From positions 186,001 through 250,000 of the forward strand of contig NZ_JAPDOD010000004.1 in NCBI RefSeq assembly GCF_027587205.1: a stretch of 64,000 nucleotides of DNA, in the 5' to 3' direction. A program made the position numbers and the translations under genes. Shown here piece after piece: positions 8,038-16,816 of the stretch. This DNA is from Solirubrobacter ginsenosidimutans (lineage in GTDB: Bacteria > Actinomycetota > Thermoleophilia > Solirubrobacterales > Solirubrobacteraceae). Every line of letters starts with the position of its first letter. Position 1 is the first letter of the stretch. The notes beneath the pieces are model-generated. The model was not told the origin of the DNA, did not search any database, and saw nothing but the letters and a program-made list of their open reading frames with translations.

Positions 8038-10605
8038 CTAGACGGCGTCCGCCGTGAAGCAGTACAGGTTCCCGTCGTAAGCGCCCACCAGGACGGAGTT
8101 GCCCGTCACGGCCGGCGACGACTTGACCCACGGGCCGATCGGGTGGCGCCACTTCAGCGTGCCCGCCGCGCGGTCGACGCCGTACAGCGACCCGTCGTGG
8201 GACCCGAAGTACACCGTGTCGCCGCTGACGACCGGCGTCGACTCGACCGTCGGGGGCGCGTTGAACGTCCATTTCGCCGCGCCGGAGGCGACGTCGAAGC
8301 ACATCACGCGGCCGTTCTGGCCCGGGCTGAACAGCTCGCCGCCGGCGACCGCGGGCGACTCCGCGTTGTACGTGTACCCGAGCCCCGTGTAGCGCCGCAC
8401 CTCGGCGCCCGTCGCCGCGTCGACGGCGAGCACGAGGCCGCCGGCGCGAGCGTAGACGACGCCACCGGACACGGCCGGAGTCGAGCGGTACAGGCCGTCG
8501 ACCGGGTTGACGCGCCACAGCTGCGCGCCGGTCAGCGCGTCGAGGGCCCAGATCGCGTCGCCCTTCGAGAGGAAGTAGACGATCTTGCCGTCCTCGCTCA
8601 GCGCCGGCATGCCGTAGTAGCTGTTGGCGCCGCCGCCGTTGAACGCCCAGCGCTGTTCGCCGGAGACCGCGTCGAGCGCGACGATCTGGTGCCCGAAGCT
8701 CTGGTAGACGAGGCCGTTCGCCGCGATCGGGCAGGCGTAGGCCCACCAGCGCTGGACGTTGTCGGCCGGATCGACGCCGTAGCGCCGTTCCCACAGCATC
8801 GTGCCGCGCTTGGCGTCGACGGTGTGCACCGTTCCGCGGATCGAGCTGAAGTGCACGCGCCCGTCGACGACGCACGGCGTCCCGTCCACCGCGGCGTCGG
8901 TGTGCACGCGCCACTGCTCGCGCCCGGTCCACAGGTCGACCGCGACGACACCGTTGTTGTCGACGCCGTTCTCGTCCTTGAGACCGATATACGCGGTGCC
9001 GCCGACGACGACGGGCGAGCTGTTGAGGATCGCGCCGCCGCCGCTGCGGAAGGTCCACGCGAGGCTCAGGGGCGGCACGACCGCCTCCGTGGCCTTCCCG
9101 CCGTGGCTCATGCCGCCGCCGAAGCTCGGCCAGTCGGCGCCCGCGACGGGCGCCGGGCCCTGCGCCTGCTTCTCGGCCGTGAAGGTTGTCGAGGTCGTCC
9201 ACTCGCGGCCGGCGTCGTCCTTCACACGGACGTCGAGGCGGTGCGCGCCGGCGTCGACGCGGTCCGGGCTGTCGTCGACCCAGGTCCACGCGCCGTCGCG
9301 CTCCAGGTCGCCCCACCGACGGCCGTCCAGCAGCACGGCGATGTTCTTGACCTCGGACGAGGTGTCGTAGGCGCTGACGTGCAACGGGACCTTGCCCACC
9401 GGAACGGTCGAGCCGTCCGCCGGGTGCGCCACGACGACGCGACGGTCGACGTCGAATTGCTTGAACGGGATCGAGAAGGTCCCGTCCTGCTCCAGGATGA
9501 TCCGCCGGAAGCCCACCGGTCCGCCGTCCTGCGGCGACCACCCGGGCTCGGTGACGACCGTCAACGCGCCCGGGAAGACGTTCGGGTCGACGTCGTTGCG
9601 GTGCGTGTGCCCGGAGAGCGCCAGCCGCACGTTGTACTTGCGCAGGAGCTTGATGTAGCGGTCCGTGCCGGGGATCGTCAGCGGATCGTTGAGCGCGACG
9701 TGCGCGACGACGATCAGGGGGCGCGACTTGTCGATGTGCTGCAGATCGGCCTTGAGCCAGTTGAACTGCTGCTCGTTGCGGGTCGACTCCGGCTCGCCGC
9801 TCGGGCTGAAGTCACCCGCGTCGTAGTTGTCGATGACGACGACGTGGTGGCCGCGCCACTCGAACGAGTACCACTCCGGGCCCTGGTAGTGGCGGAAGTT
9901 CTCGATGTCCTCGGCGTAGTCGTTCTTGGGGCCGCCCGAGACATCGTGATTGCCGACGCTCGAGAAGACCGTGTCGACCGAGTCCTTGACGGCGTCCTGG
10001 TAGGCGATGAACTCCTCCACCGTGCCGGCATCCATCAGGTCGCCGCTGAGCAGGATGAAGTCGGGCCGGTCGCTCAACGCGTTGAGCTGGTCGACCTGCG
10101 CCCGGAAGCGCTCGCGGTTGTTCGCGAGGTCGCTGCCACGGTTCACGTGCACGTCGGTGAGGTGGATGAACTCGCCGGTCGGCTTCTGCCCGCCCTGGCG
10201 CTTGCTGACCGCCAGCTCGTAGCGGCGGGTCTCGCCCTTGAGGAGCTGGTCGATGCGCGTGAAGAACTGCGGCGTACGGCTGGCGGGCGCGACCGGGACC
10301 TCGTAGCCGTCGGGCAGCGAGACGAAGACCATGTCGGTCAGGCGCCGGCTGGGATCGATCGGCAACGTGTACTCGCCACGCTGGTCGGTGACGGCGATGT
10401 TGACGCCGTCGGAGACGAGGACGCCGGCGAGGTTCTTGCCGCGGCCGCCGTTGTCGACGAAGACGCGGCCGGTCACGGTCGCGTTCTTGCCTTTCGTCGC
10501 GGTCGCGATCGCGGAGTCCGCGCCGACGGTGCCGAGCACCACGGCGGCGGTGCTCGCGCCGGAGAGCCGCAGGAAGTTGCGGCGACTGAGCTGGTTGTGG
10601 CGCAT
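8038..10605 (-). CDS. Tat-exported calcineurin-like phosphoesterase fused to a PQQ-type beta-propeller
   Basis: 855 residues from ATG 10605. This start puts the twin-arginine signal (LSRRNFLRLSGAS) at residue 6 and overlaps the stop of a 24-codon leader ORF as TGATG; an ATG at 10653 in the same frame would add 16 unlikely residues. After an N-terminal carboxypeptidase-regulatory-like beta domain comes the metallophosphatase core with TDVH, SGDLMD, GNHD and SGHTHRND metal motifs. A linker domain follows, then from about residue 500 seven or so blades of PQQ-like propeller repeats, visible as VDLWTGREQWR, LDAVSGEQRWAF, LDALTGAQLWRV and VDRAAGTLKWRH. The propeller probably positions the enzyme on a surface ligand or partner. 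Substrate unknown. Confidence 0.88.
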   Translation of the reverse strand: MRHNQLSRRNFLRLSGASTAAVVLGTVGADSAIATATKGKNATVTGRVFVDNGGRGKNLAGVLVSDGVNIAVTDQRGEYTLPIDPSRRLTDMVFVSLPDGYEVPVAPASRTPQFFTRIDQLLKGETRRYELAVSKRQGGQKPTGEFIHLTDVHVNRGSDLANNRERFRAQVDQLNALSDRPDFILLSGDLMDAGTVEEFIAYQDAVKDSVDTVFSSVGNHDVSGGPKNDYAEDIENFRHYQGPEWYSFEWRGHHVVVIDNYDAGDFSPSGEPESTRNEQQFNWLKADLQHIDKSRPLIVVAHVALNDPLTIPGTDRYIKLLRKYNVRLALSGHTHRNDVDPNVFPGALTVVTEPGWSPQDGGPVGFRRIILEQDGTFSIPFKQFDVDRRVVVAHPADGSTVPVGKVPLHVSAYDTSSEVKNIAVLLDGRRWGDLERDGAWTWVDDSPDRVDAGAHRLDVRVKDDAGREWTTSTTFTAEKQAQGPAPVAGADWPSFGGGMSHGGKATEAVVPPLSLAWTFRSGGGAILNSSPVVVGGTAYIGLKDENGVDNNGVVAVDLWTGREQWRVHTDAAVDGTPCVVDGRVHFSSIRGTVHTVDAKRGTMLWERRYGVDPADNVQRWWAYACPIAANGLVYQSFGHQIVALDAVSGEQRWAFNGGGANSYYGMPALSEDGKIVYFLSKGDAIWALDALTGAQLWRVNPVDGLYRSTPAVSGGVVYARAGGLVLAVDAATGAEVRRYTGLGYTYNAESPAVAGGELFSPGQNGRVMCFDVASGAAKWTFNAPPTVESTPVVSGDTVYFGSHDGSLYGVDRAAGTLKWRHPIGPWVKSSPAVTGNSVLVGAYDGNLYCFTADAV

Positions 10606-10679
10606 CACAGCGCGCACCCACGGCCGTGAACAGCGCAGCGGGGTTCGTCGCACAACCCGGTGCGAGCGAGCTTCGTCAT
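10605..10679 (-). CDS. Upstream leader peptide (24 aa, three Cys), coupled to the phosphoesterase
   Basis: A minus-strand ORF too short for usual gene callers: ATG 10679, well spaced behind a GAAGGGGA ribosome-binding site, encoding MTKLARTGLCDE...CAVHGRGCAL, with stop TGA at 10607-10605. The final A of its stop is the first base of the phosphoesterase ATG (TGATG), and the phosphoesterase has no ribosome-binding site of its own, so translation of the leader is probably needed for the gene. Three cysteines in 24 residues recall the Cys-rich regulatory leader peptides of actinobacteria, though there is no Cys run. No homology can be claimed for so short a peptide. Confidence 0.55.
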   Translation of the reverse strand: MTKLARTGLCDEPRCAVHGRGCAL

Positions 10680-10707
10680 GGAGTCCCCTTCAGGGAAGTG
10701 AGGAGTC

Positions 10708-10729
10708 GCCCGCCCTCGGTCAGGCGGGC
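10708..10729 (-). promoter_or_regulatory. Hairpin in the 5' leader ahead of the leader peptide
   Basis: 7-bp GC stem GCCCGCC/GGCGGGC with an 8-base loop, 29 bases ahead of the leader ORF start. It might take part in attenuation with the leader peptide. The rest of the 220-base divergent intergenic region shows no other clear element. Confidence 0.3.
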
Positions 10730-10902
10730 CGATTCGCCGGCCAACCTATGAGCCGCTACCGCCCTGGATGTGAACCCGCCGTCAAGCCCGTGAGGATTGT
10801 CATTGCGCTAACGGCACCAAGAGGAGCTCGTTGCCTTGCAGGTTCCGCGCCCGTTCTCGGCGTCTCGATAGGGTGAGCAGATCGCGGAAACGGAGGAGTT
10901 TC

Positions 10903-12258
10903 ATGGCTGACTATGCGGTTGTCGACCCGGCCACCGGGGAGACGATCAAGACCTACCCCACGATCACCGACGAGCAGCTGGATGCGGCGATCGGCCGCGC
11001 CCACGCGGCGCACGACGGGTGGAGCCGCGGCACCACCGTCGAGGAGCGCGCCGCGCTGATCGCGCGCGTCGGCGAGCTGCACGAGGAGCGCAAGCAAGAG
11101 CTCGCCGAGATCATCAAGCGCGAGATGGGCAAGCCGATCGAACAGGCGGTCGGCGAGGTCGAGTTCAGCGCCGCGATCTATCAGTACTACGCCGACAACG
11201 CGGCCAAGCTGCTCGCCGACGAGCCGATCGACCTGCTCGACGGCGAAGGGTCGGCGTTCATCCGCCGCAGCTCGCTCGGCGTGCTGCTCGGGATCATGCC
11301 GTGGAACTACCCCTACTACCAGGTGGCGCGGTTCGCCGGCCCGAACCTGGTGATCGGCAACACGATCCTGCTCAAGCACGCGCCGCAGTGCCCGGAGTCC
11401 GCCGAGGCGATGGAGCAGATCTTCCACGACGCCGGCTTCCCCGCCGACGCCTACATCAACATCTACGCGACCAACGACCAGATCGCGGAGGTGATCGCCG
11501 ACAAGCGCGTCCAGGGCGTGTCGCTCACCGGCTCCGGCCGCGCGGGCGCGGCGGTGGCGGAGATCGCCGGCCGCAACCTGAAGAAGGTCGTGCTCGAGCT
11601 CGGTGGCTCCGACCCGTTCCTCGTGCTCGCCACGGACGACCTCGACACGGTCGTCGAGGCGGCCGTCGGCGCGCGTCTGGAGAACGGCGGCCAGGCCTGC
11701 AACGCGGCCAAGCGCTTCATCGTCGTCGATGACCTCTACACGCCGTTCCTGGAGAAGTTCACCAAGGCGCTGACCGACGTCGAGCCGGGTGGCGAGGTGC
11801 TCGGCCCGCTGTCCTCCGATCTGGCGACCGACCGCCTGGAGGAGCAGGTCAAGCGCGCCACCGACCAGGGCGCGACGCTCGTGGCCGGCGGCGGCCGCGA
11901 CGGCAACTTCTTCAAGTCGACCGTCCTGACCGACATCACGCCCGACAACGATGCCTACGGCGAGGAGTTCTTCGGTCCGGTCGCGTCGGTCTACAAGGCC
12001 TCAAGCGAGGACGAGGCGATCCGCCTCGCCAACGACACGCCGTACGGCCTCGGCTCCTACGTGTTCACCAACGACCCCGATCAGGCGCTGCGCGTCGCGG
12101 ACAAGATCGAGGCCGGGATGGTGTTCATCAACGCCGTCGGCGCCGAGGGCGTCGAGCTGCCGTTCGGCGGCGTCAAGAACTCCGGCTTCGGCCGTGAGCT
12201 CGGCCGCTTCGGGGCGGACGAGTTCGTCAACAAGAAGCTCATCCGCGTCGCGGGCTGA
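10903..12258 (+). CDS. NAD(P)-dependent aldehyde dehydrogenase, succinate-semialdehyde dehydrogenase-like
   Basis: 451 residues from ATG 10903, with a GGAGGA ribosome-binding site. Complete class-3 aldehyde dehydrogenase fold: cofactor loop MPWNYPYYQVARF, general base Glu232 in LELGGSDP, nucleophile Cys266 in NGGQACNAAKRF, and a C-terminal LPFGGVKNSGFGRELG. The short N terminus starting directly at a VDPATGE stretch, and the NYPYYQVAR sequence, resemble GabD1/SSADH-type enzymes that oxidise succinic semialdehyde to succinate. No GABA transaminase is adjacent, so the physiological aldehyde is uncertain. Confidence 0.88.
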   Translation: MADYAVVDPATGETIKTYPTITDEQLDAAIGRAHAAHDGWSRGTTVEERAALIARVGELHEERKQELAEIIKREMGKPIEQAVGEVEFSAAIYQYYADNAAKLLADEPIDLLDGEGSAFIRRSSLGVLLGIMPWNYPYYQVARFAGPNLVIGNTILLKHAPQCPESAEAMEQIFHDAGFPADAYINIYATNDQIAEVIADKRVQGVSLTGSGRAGAAVAEIAGRNLKKVVLELGGSDPFLVLATDDLDTVVEAAVGARLENGGQACNAAKRFIVVDDLYTPFLEKFTKALTDVEPGGEVLGPLSSDLATDRLEEQVKRATDQGATLVAGGGRDGNFFKSTVLTDITPDNDAYGEEFFGPVASVYKASSEDEAIRLANDTPYGLGSYVFTNDPDQALRVADKIEAGMVFINAVGAEGVELPFGGVKNSGFGRELGRFGADEFVNKKLIRVAG

Positions 12259-12356
12259 GCCTGCGGAAAGCCCTACCTGCGGACGCGTGCGGACCCCCGC
12301 CGCGTCCGCAGGGGACCCGCAGTGTCGGGGCGACGGGCCGCGCGTAGCTTGAGGCC

Positions 12357-13007
12357 ATGTCCTCCCCGCGCCGCTCCGTCCTCCTCGTCCCCATCGCCGT
12401 CGGCGCCGTCCTGCTGACCGGCTGCGCCCTCTCCGACGACGGCCCGATGACCTCGCAGAACCGCGACGTCGCCGGCTTCACCCGCATCGACAACCAGGAC
12501 TCGGTCGACGTGCGGCTCCACGTCGGCGGGCCGCAGCGGCTTCAGGTCCGCGCGGGCCGGAAGGTGATCGACGACGTCAGAACCGACGTGCGCGACGGCA
12601 CGCTGCACCTCACCTTCGACCACGACAGTGGCATCGGCGGCAGCAACGTCGTCGTCGAGGCGACGGTGCCGAAGCTGACGGGGATCGAAGCCTCGGGCTC
12701 CGGTGACGTCGACGCCGACGGCATCGACGCGGACGCCCTCCAGGTGCGCTCCGACGGCTCGGCCGACATCTCGCTCGACGGCAAGGCGGGACGGCTGGCG
12801 CTCGCCCTCGACGGTTCCGGTGACGCCAACGCCACCGCCCTCACCGCCCGCGACGCGAACGTCGCCGTCGGCGGCTCAGGCGACGCCCGCGTCCGCGCCG
12901 AGAGCCGCCTCGACGCCAAGGTCGACGGTTCCGGCACCATCCACTACCACGGCCACCCGGCCGTGACCAAGCGCGTCGACGGCTCCGGAGAAGTGAAACC
13001 CGATTAA
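12357..13007 (+). CDS. Lipoprotein with DUF2807 (GIN-type) beta-helical domain
   Basis: 216 residues. A signal peptide ends in a lipobox LLTGC (Cys near residue 22), so the mature protein should be lipid-anchored outside the membrane. The body has the repeating small-residue strands of DUF2807 (PF10988): EASGSGDVDADGI, RSDGSADISLDG, ALDGSGDANATAL, VGGSGDARVRAES and KVDGSGTIHYHGHP. These are turns of a right-handed beta structure. Families of this type are head domains of surface adhesins or of unknown role. The 3' end overlaps the convergent neighbour by 4 bases. Confidence 0.85.
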   Translation: MSSPRRSVLLVPIAVGAVLLTGCALSDDGPMTSQNRDVAGFTRIDNQDSVDVRLHVGGPQRLQVRAGRKVIDDVRTDVRDGTLHLTFDHDSGIGGSNVVVEATVPKLTGIEASGSGDVDADGIDADALQVRSDGSADISLDGKAGRLALALDGSGDANATALTARDANVAVGGSGDARVRAESRLDAKVDGSGTIHYHGHPAVTKRVDGSGEVKPD

Positions 13008-13459
13008 CAGATGGCCGCCACGTCGAAGCTGACGTTGGTGAGGAACGGCGTGATCTTGTTGTCGCCGAACGGGATCAGGCGGGTGGACTCGACGAAGATG
13101 CGCGCGCCACCGAGCCGCTGGACGTCCAGGTCCGCGGCGACCTCTTCGGGCTTCGACGCCGTCTCGACGCGCGTCGTCGCGACGATCGCGCAGTCCTCGA
13201 GGTCCAGCGGGAGCTTCCCGCCGGTCGGGCCGGTGTTGAACGTGATGTCGTAGATCCCGACGCCGGCCTTCTTGACCGTGCCGTCATTGTGGTTGCCGAT
13301 CGTCTTGCCGTCCTTGGTGACGCGCATCCGCAGCACGGTCTCCGGAGCGTCTGAGCCCGCGATCTGGGTGGTCGCGATGGCGGTGCCGCCGAGCGCGAGG
13401 ACGAGCGTCGCGACGGCGAGGGCGAAATGGGGACTGAGCAGGTGCTTCAGGACGGACAC
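13004..13459 (-). CDS. Secreted protein of unknown function
   Basis: 151 residues starting MSVLKHLLSPHF, with a signal peptide or single anchor (residues 10-30, ALAVATLVLALGGTAIA). The remainder is beta-rich with two cysteines (LEDCAIVATTR and the penultimate C-terminal residue), likely one disulfide. I recognise no family. It overlaps the stop of the convergent DUF2807 gene by 4 bases. Confidence 0.7.
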   Translation of the reverse strand: MSVLKHLLSPHFALAVATLVLALGGTAIATTQIAGSDAPETVLRMRVTKDGKTIGNHNDGTVKKAGVGIYDITFNTGPTGGKLPLDLEDCAIVATTRVETASKPEEVAADLDVQRLGGARIFVESTRLIPFGDNKITPFLTNVSFDVAAIC

Positions 13460-13599
13460 GGTGGGGCTCCTTCGCGTTGGCTGGTTTCACCAACTGACGC
13501 CCACCCCCGCGCGGTAATCCGGGGGGAACCCCCGCCGCCCCCTCACGTTGCCGGACTCAACGCAGCGACATCACCCCTGACGACTGCGGGGATCGCATC

Positions 13600-13803
13600 G
13601 TGTCCCTAGAGGCGCTCCCGGGCGAGTCCGTCTTCGGGGCGGCGACCGCCGACGTGCGCTTCCCGACGTGCTATTCGGACGGCCTCTACGTGGGTGCGGC
13701 CCCAGCCACGGAGAAGCGCATCGACGTCGAGCTCAAGCTCGGCGCCGAGCGGAGTATGAAGGCGACTGACATTACGCGCCCCATGGTGCGTGTAACCGCG
13801 TGA
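13600..13803 (+). CDS. Doubtful small ORF in a 370-bp gap
   Basis: A GTG-started 67-codon ORF (VSLEALPGESVF...) ends 27 bases ahead of the lipoprotein ATG at 13830. The frame stays open well upstream of 13600, so this could be the remains of a longer secreted protein or a chance ORF. No ribosome-binding site and no recognised family. The rest of the gap (13460-13829) contains only a GGGGG/CCCCC hairpin near 13520-13532 and nothing else I can name. Confidence 0.25.
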   Translation: MSLEALPGESVFGAATADVRFPTCYSDGLYVGAAPATEKRIDVELKLGAERSMKATDITRPMVRVTA

Positions 13804-13829
13804 CCGTCCGGCTAGCCTTGCCCGCTCCG

Positions 13830-14840
13830 ATGATCCGTATCGCTTCCATCCTTCTCGTCTGCGCCGCTCTACTCGCGGCGTGCGGCGGCGGCAACGACTC
13901 CGCCCCGCCCCCGAACACCGATCCGGTCGAGCAGGTCCCGGACACGCCCGGTCTGCGCGACGCGGTGCGCGAGGCGCAATCGCCCGACCCGACGTCGTTC
14001 CCGCCCGTCAAGGGTCAGACGCTGGAGGACATCGCGGGCCTGGTCACGTCAGGTCCGCAGGCGGCAGTCGCCGGCTCGGTCTACACGACGGGCGAGAACC
14101 GGTTCGCGTTCGGGGTCATCGACGCCGACGGCAAGCCGATCTATGGGCCGAGCGCGATCTACGTCGCGCCCGCCCCCAACCAGCCCGCGCAGGGCCCGTT
14201 CGCCGCCCCCGCGGACGTGCTGCTCACGCAGGCCCGCTATCGCTCCAAGCAGGCCGCGACGGAGACCGATCCGTTCGCCGCGATCTACGCCACGCAGGTC
14301 AAGTTCTCGGCCCCCGGGACGTGGGCGGTGCTGGTGATGACGCGCAGCGGCGGCCGGCTCGTGGGCGCGCCGATGCGCATCCAGGTCAAGACCAAGAAGC
14401 AGGACACGATCCCGGACGTCGGCGAGAGCGCGCCGAAGGTCGCCACCGACACGCTCGAGTCGCTCGACGGCGACAAGGACCTGCTCGACACGCGCGACCC
14501 GAAGACCGACATGCACTCCAACTTCGCCGACGCGGTGGGGAAGAAGCCGGTCGCGCTGTTGTTCGCGACGCCGCAGCTGTGCGTGTCGCGGGTCTGCGGT
14601 CCGGTGGCCGACATCGCGCTGCAGATGAAGGCCAAATACGGCAAGCGGATGACCTTCATCCATCAGGAGGTCTGGGCCGACAACAAGCTCAACAGCGCGC
14701 TGCGACCGCCGCTGCAGGCCTTCCACGTCGAGACCGAGCCGTGGCTGTTCGTCGTCGACAAGGGCGGCAAGATCACCGCGCGCCTGGAGGGCTCGTTCGG
14801 CGTCGACGCGTTCGAGAAGGCGGTCAAGTCCGGCCTCTAG
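13830..14840 (+). CDS. Lipoprotein with C-terminal thioredoxin-like fold
   Basis: 336 residues from ATG 13830; a GTG at 13800 in frame would put ten residues before the signal peptide. Signal peptide with lipobox LLAAC (Cys near 18), followed by a Gly/Asn/Ser/Pro linker. Residues about 230-336 look like a thioredoxin fold (GKKPVALLFATPQLCVSRVCGP, then PWLFVVDKGGKITARLEG) but with a CVSRVC (C-x4-C) pair in place of CxxC, as in some SCO1-like and peroxiredoxin-like proteins. Probably extracytoplasmic thiol or metal chemistry; partner unknown. The next gene, a membrane protein, follows by 51 bases and is probably cotranscribed. Confidence 0.7.
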   Translation: MIRIASILLVCAALLAACGGGNDSAPPPNTDPVEQVPDTPGLRDAVREAQSPDPTSFPPVKGQTLEDIAGLVTSGPQAAVAGSVYTTGENRFAFGVIDADGKPIYGPSAIYVAPAPNQPAQGPFAAPADVLLTQARYRSKQAATETDPFAAIYATQVKFSAPGTWAVLVMTRSGGRLVGAPMRIQVKTKKQDTIPDVGESAPKVATDTLESLDGDKDLLDTRDPKTDMHSNFADAVGKKPVALLFATPQLCVSRVCGPVADIALQMKAKYGKRMTFIHQEVWADNKLNSALRPPLQAFHVETEPWLFVVDKGGKITARLEGSFGVDAFEKAVKSGL

Positions 14841-14891
14841 CCGGAGGGCTCTCATCGATCGCTCCCCCGGCGTCGAGGACGATCGACGCCG

Positions 14892-16106
14892 GTGGCCACT
14901 TCACGACTGATCGAATCCGTACGCGAGGCGCCGGCAGCGGCCCTGGGCGTGCGCCCGACGACGACCTGGCGTGAGGACCTCAACGCGATGATCCTCGCGA
15001 TCTGGCCGATCACCGCGTTGTTCTTCGACGGCCGCAACCACAACAACCGGACGGGCATCGAGTCGTTCTTCACGACCGCCCACATCGTGCTCTACGCGGG
15101 CATGACGGTGTTCGCGATCTACGTCGCGATCCTGATCAACCGCTACCAGCTCAAGTCGGGCGCCCATCCCAGCCGCGGCTCGTTCGACTTCAAGGCGATC
15201 CCGGTCGGCTACGGCGTCTCGATCATCGGGCTGTGCATCCTCGGCGTGGCCGGGCCGGCGGACCTGACCTGGCATTCGCTCTACGGCTTCGAGATCAATG
15301 TCGAGGCGATCGTCAGCCCGCCGCACCTCGCGCTCTTCCTCGGCGGGCTGCTCGTCTCCTCCACCGGCATCCGGTCGATGTGGGCCAAGCGCGACATCGC
15401 CCCCAGCATGCGCGAGTACCTGCCCGCGCTGCTGAGCGGGATCCTCTTCATCGCGATGATCAACTTCATCACGATGTACCTGTCGGCGTGGATGACCAAC
15501 GTCGCGCCGACGAAGGCCTTCGTCGAGAACCTCAAGCACTTCCCCGACGTGATGAGCAACCAGCACATCGGGCTCTCCGAAGGCCTGCGCGACTACAGCG
15601 GCAAGCTCTTCCCGTACCACTACTACACGGTCGGCCAGGCGCTCGGCTCGATCGTCATCTCGACGATCGTGCTGCTCGGGCCGACGCTCTTGATCCTGCG
15701 CCGCTGGCGGGTCCCGGACGGAACGTTCACGATCACGTTCGCCGCGTTCGGGCTGCTGATGAACATCATGACCGAGTACCGCGATGCCTGGACGCTGATC
15801 GTGCTCGTCCTCACGGGCGTCTCGATCGACCTGATGCAGCACTGGTTCGCGCCCGGCCCGCGGCGGCGGCTGACGCTCGGCGGCATCCGCCTCGTCGGCA
15901 GCCTCGCCGCGGTCGTGCTCTGGTTCTCCTACTTCGGGCTGCTCGCGCTCGAGCACGGCATCGGCTGGAAGACCACGACGTGGGTCGGCGCGTGCGTGAT
16001 CGGCATCGGCTCCGGCTTCGGCACGAGCTTCCTGATCGCCCCTCCGGCCTACGGCCCGCGGCTAGTCGAGGGCGGGGACGACATAGCGCAGGTAGACCAC
16101 GTTTGA
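14892..16106 (+). CDS. Polytopic membrane protein of unknown function
   Basis: 404 residues from GTG 14892. About nine hydrophobic segments are visible (for example FFTTAHIVLYAGMTVFAIYV, GVSIIGLCILGVAG, IVSPPHLALFLGGLLVSSTG, LLSGILFIAMINFITMYL). Several histidines and prolines sit in or next to helices (TAHIVL, WHSLYG, SPPHLALFLGG, PYHYYTVGQ), reminiscent of metal- or haem-handling membrane proteins such as the CtaG/CopD types, but I cannot assign it. Its neighbour is a thioredoxin-like lipoprotein, which would fit a copper or redox role (inference). Its last 45 bases overlap the convergent DHFR-like gene. Confidence 0.8.
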   Translation: MATSRLIESVREAPAAALGVRPTTTWREDLNAMILAIWPITALFFDGRNHNNRTGIESFFTTAHIVLYAGMTVFAIYVAILINRYQLKSGAHPSRGSFDFKAIPVGYGVSIIGLCILGVAGPADLTWHSLYGFEINVEAIVSPPHLALFLGGLLVSSTGIRSMWAKRDIAPSMREYLPALLSGILFIAMINFITMYLSAWMTNVAPTKAFVENLKHFPDVMSNQHIGLSEGLRDYSGKLFPYHYYTVGQALGSIVISTIVLLGPTLLILRRWRVPDGTFTITFAAFGLLMNIMTEYRDAWTLIVLVLTGVSIDLMQHWFAPGPRRRLTLGGIRLVGSLAAVVLWFSYFGLLALEHGIGWKTTTWVGACVIGIGSGFGTSFLIAPPAYGPRLVEGGDDIAQVDHV

Positions 16107-16628
16107 GCCGAAGGTCCGCGTCTCGGCCAGCTCGAGCTCCAGCAGGCCGTCCAGGAGCGGGAAATAGGGCGTCCCGCCACCCGCCACGACCGGATAGACG
16201 AACAGCTCGTACTGATCGATCAGCCCGAGCTTCGTGCACTCGGCGGCGAGCCCGGCGCCACCGACCGCGATCGGCTTCCCCGGCTGCGCCTTCAGCGCCG
16301 CCACCTCCTCCGCGACGCCGCGGGTCGCGAGCCGCGCGTCGCCCTGCACGGTGCTCAACGTGCGCGAGAAGACGATCCGCTCCAGCCCCTTCCAGACGCG
16401 GGCGAAGTCCGCCATCACCGGGTCGTCCCACTCGTCGGCCTCCCAGAAGAGCATCGTCTCGTAGAGGCGCCGGCCGAGCAGCTGGGTCCCGATCTTGGCC
16501 ACCCGCTCGTTGTGGAACCGGTGGAGCTCCTCGCTGGGAGCGGTCCATCCGAACGTGCCGTCCGGGCCATTGATGTAGCCGTCCAGCGAGACACTCATGG
16601 AGAAGAAGAGCTTGCGCATGGGAGTCAT
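16062..16628 (-). CDS. Dihydrofolate reductase-like (RibD C-terminal family) protein
   Basis: 188 residues. N terminus LFFSMSVSLDGYINGPDG is the typical opening of the RibD_C/DHFR-like family, followed by LLGRRLYETM and a C-terminal VAGGGTPYFP loop. Such proteins are usually stand-alone NADPH-binding reductases of unknown substrate in actinobacteria. The start could be ATG 16628 or ATG 16619; the first has a GGAG about 12 bases upstream. The 3' end overlaps the convergent membrane-protein gene by 45 bases. Confidence 0.85.
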   Translation of the reverse strand: MTPMRKLFFSMSVSLDGYINGPDGTFGWTAPSEELHRFHNERVAKIGTQLLGRRLYETMLFWEADEWDDPVMADFARVWKGLERIVFSRTLSTVQGDARLATRGVAEEVAALKAQPGKPIAVGGAGLAAECTKLGLIDQYELFVYPVVAGGGTPYFPLLDGLLELELAETRTFGSNVVYLRYVVPALD

Positions 16629-16681
16629 GACCGGGATCGTCTCCGAAAATCATCGTCCGGACCGGCTGCGATGCTCGCGCG

Positions 16682-16813
16682 GTGAGCCGGACGTGGCACA
16701 TCGTCGTGAGCTGGCTCAAGCGAGCCAACGCGTGCCCGATCGTGCCGGGGATGACCGTCATCCACCGGTGCCGGGCTGTCGACCCCGCGGTGTCCGACGA
16801 GGCCGCCGCGTAA
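16682..16813 (+). CDS. Possible 43-residue protein ahead of the HD-kinase gene
   Basis: GTG 16682 to TAA 16813, encoding VSRTWHIVVSWLKRAN...; it ends 3 bases before the ATG of the HD-kinase gene, so if real it would be cotranslated with it. No clear ribosome-binding site and no recognised family; it may be chance. Confidence 0.3.
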   Translation: MSRTWHIVVSWLKRANACPIVPGMTVIHRCRAVDPAVSDEAAA

Positions 16814-16816
16814 GCG

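Noticed and set aside
13600..13803. Treating the ORF as a firm gene
   Set aside because: No ribosome-binding site, no recognised family, and the frame is open further upstream without a convincing start; listed only with low confidence.
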